From NCBI GenBank assembly GCA_040880305.1, contig JBBDIP010000017.1:1-5981 (forward strand): 5,981 nt of DNA. The letters run 5' to 3'. Positions 4,861-5,981 of this stretch are shown here, piece after piece. Positions within the stretch are counted from its first letter, which is position 1, and the number at the start of each line of letters is the position of its first letter. Position numbers and translations under genes: made by a program. The notes under the pieces were generated by a model. That model was not told where the DNA came from, made no database searches, and saw only the letters and a program-made list of their open reading frames with translations. Source of the DNA: JBBDIP01 sp040880305. Lineage in GTDB: Bacteria > Bacillota > Sulfobacillia > Fermentithermobacillales > Fermentithermobacillaceae.

Positions 4861-5981
4861 TTGAAGGAGCTTACCGCCCTAGCCCTGGAAAGGGCCAGGA
4901 AACTTGGCGCGACCTACGCGGACGTCAGAGCTGTTGACAAGAAGCAGGAGTCAGTGCGCACCAAGAACGGCAATGTGGAGTCCATGGGTTCGTCCCGGAG
5001 CAAGGGGTTCGGCGTCAGGGTTTTGTACGACGGGGCCTGGGGATTCTCGTCCAGCTCGATGGTGAGACCCGATGAAGTGGAAAGGGTCGCCGCCGAGGCG
5101 GTGGCGATCGCCAAAGCTTCGGCGACGGTCAAGAGGGACAAGGACATCGTTCTTGCTCCCGTCAAGACGGTCGTAGGCAAGTGGGAGTCTAAGTACCGGA
5201 TTGATCCCTTTGCGGTTGCGATAGAAGACAGGATAAGGCTGCTGCTCGAGGCCGATCGTCTGATGAGGGCCAACAAGGGCGTCAGGGTCGCTTCCGGCAG
5301 CATCTCAGCGATGCGCGAGGAAAAGGTATTCGCTTCGACCGAAGGCAGCTACATAGAGCAGACCAGGACCGAGACCGGCGCCGGCATCGAAGCGATCGCG
5401 GCCGAGAAGGGCGAACTGCAGCGGCGTTCCTACCCGACATCAGCCGGGGGGGATTTCGCGACCCGTGGGTACGAACTGGTCGACGACCTCAATTTGGCGG
5501 AGCACGCTGAGCGGGTCGGTAACGAGGCAGTCGCGCTGCTCTCGGCGAAACAGTGCCCGCCGCTAACGACCGACGCGATCATCGACGGGTCCCAGATGAC
5601 CCTGCAGATCCACGAGTCGTGCGGCCACCCCATCGAGCTCGACAGGGTCTTCGGGCAAGAGGCGGCCTACGCAGGCACCAGCTTCCTGACTACCGAGAAA
5701 CTGGGCAATTTCAGGTACGGTTCCGACAACGTGAACATCGTCGCTGACGCCACCCTGCGCGGGGGTCTGGGGTCCTTCGGATACGACGACGAGGGAGTTC
5801 CCGCGCAGCGAACGGTCATCATGGACAAAGGCATGTTCAAGAACTACCTGACGTCGCGCGAGACCGCTCAGGAACTAAGGCAAGTCTCAAATGGCACTGC
5901 CAGGTCCGACGGGTGGAACCATATCCCGATCATCCGTATGACCAACATCAACCTGGAGCCCGGCGACTGGACTCTGGACGA
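4861..5981 (+). CDS. tldD: TldD-type zinc metalloprotease (N-terminal part, 3' end outside window)
   Basis: An uninterrupted frame runs from TTG 4861 to the right edge (373 full codons, no stop), so the gene is truncated by the window; family members are about 450-480 residues. The N-terminus matches the TldD/PmbA pattern: residues 1-40 contain ALERARKLGATYADVRAV followed by a VRTKNGNVE strand, then FGVRVLYDGAWGFSS. The zinc-protease motif HESCGH (His251, Glu252, His256) followed by PIELDR is the HExxxH signature that distinguishes TldD from its inactive partner TldE/PmbA. The third ligand, a C-terminal Cys, would lie beyond the edge. RSDGWNHIPIIRMTNI (348-363) is also family-typical. In E. 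coli the TldD/TldE heterodimer degrades unfolded peptides in the cytoplasm, processes microcin B17 and cleaves the CcdA antitoxin. A tldE/pmbA gene is expected just downstream but cannot be seen. The gene is divergent from the helicase operon. Confidence 0.93.
   Translation, partial: MKELTALALERARKLGATYADVRAVDKKQESVRTKNGNVESMGSSRSKGFGVRVLYDGAWGFSSSSMVRPDEVERVAAEAVAIAKASATVKRDKDIVLAPVKTVVGKWESKYRIDPFAVAIEDRIRLLLEADRLMRANKGVRVASGSISAMREEKVFASTEGSYIEQTRTETGAGIEAIAAEKGELQRRSYPTSAGGDFATRGYELVDDLNLAEHAERVGNEAVALLSAKQCPPLTTDAIIDGSQMTLQIHESCGHPIELDRVFGQEAAYAGTSFLTTEKLGNFRYGSDNVNIVADATLRGGLGSFGYDDEGVPAQRTVIMDKGMFKNYLTSRETAQELRQVSNGTARSDGWNHIPIIRMTNINLEPGDWTLD

Overview
This window looks like ordinary chromosome from a moderately GC-rich bacterium (roughly 55-60% GC by eye). 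The SEDS/RodA protein, the RseC-family membrane protein, very strong Shine-Dalgarno (SD) sequences and frequent GTG/TTG starts fit a Gram-positive Bacillota-like (clostridial) lineage. That placement is an inference; no rRNA or other marker gene is present.

Layout. (1) Positions 1-637 (+) hold the C-terminal half of RodA, the peptidoglycan glycosyltransferase of cell elongation, cut by the left window edge. (2) Positions 677-1108 (+) hold a 143-residue RseC/MucC-family protein with a CxxCxxC cluster and two membrane helices, only 39 bases after rodA and probably co-transcribed with it. (3) Positions 1123-1371 hold a compact repeat cluster: two 83-bp copies (81/83 identical, each with two hairpins) flank two related 42-43-bp units. 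It fills the gap between two convergent genes. (4) Positions 1370-2959 and 2956-4656 (-) form a two-gene operon: an XPB-type DNA repair helicase (TTG start) followed by a helicase-associated protein (GTG start inside a 4-base GTGA stop/start overlap). (5) Positions 4657-4860 are a divergent intergenic region with a plausible promoter for the helicase operon. (6) Positions 4861-5981 (+) hold the first 373 codons of a TldD-type zinc metalloprotease, open at the right edge.

How the genes relate. RodA acts in wall synthesis. The RseC-like protein may couple to membrane redox chemistry, although its role outside the SoxR system is unknown. The two helicase-operon proteins share a homologous domain of about 150 residues: it is N-terminal in the helicase and C-terminal in the partner. 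This, with the coupled translation, suggests that they act together on DNA. TldD usually works with TldE/PmbA, which would be expected just beyond the right edge.

The best candidates for something little described are the structured repeat cluster and the XPB/partner pair with its shared module. No clear novel multi-gene system is visible. All four observable gene starts are non-ATG.
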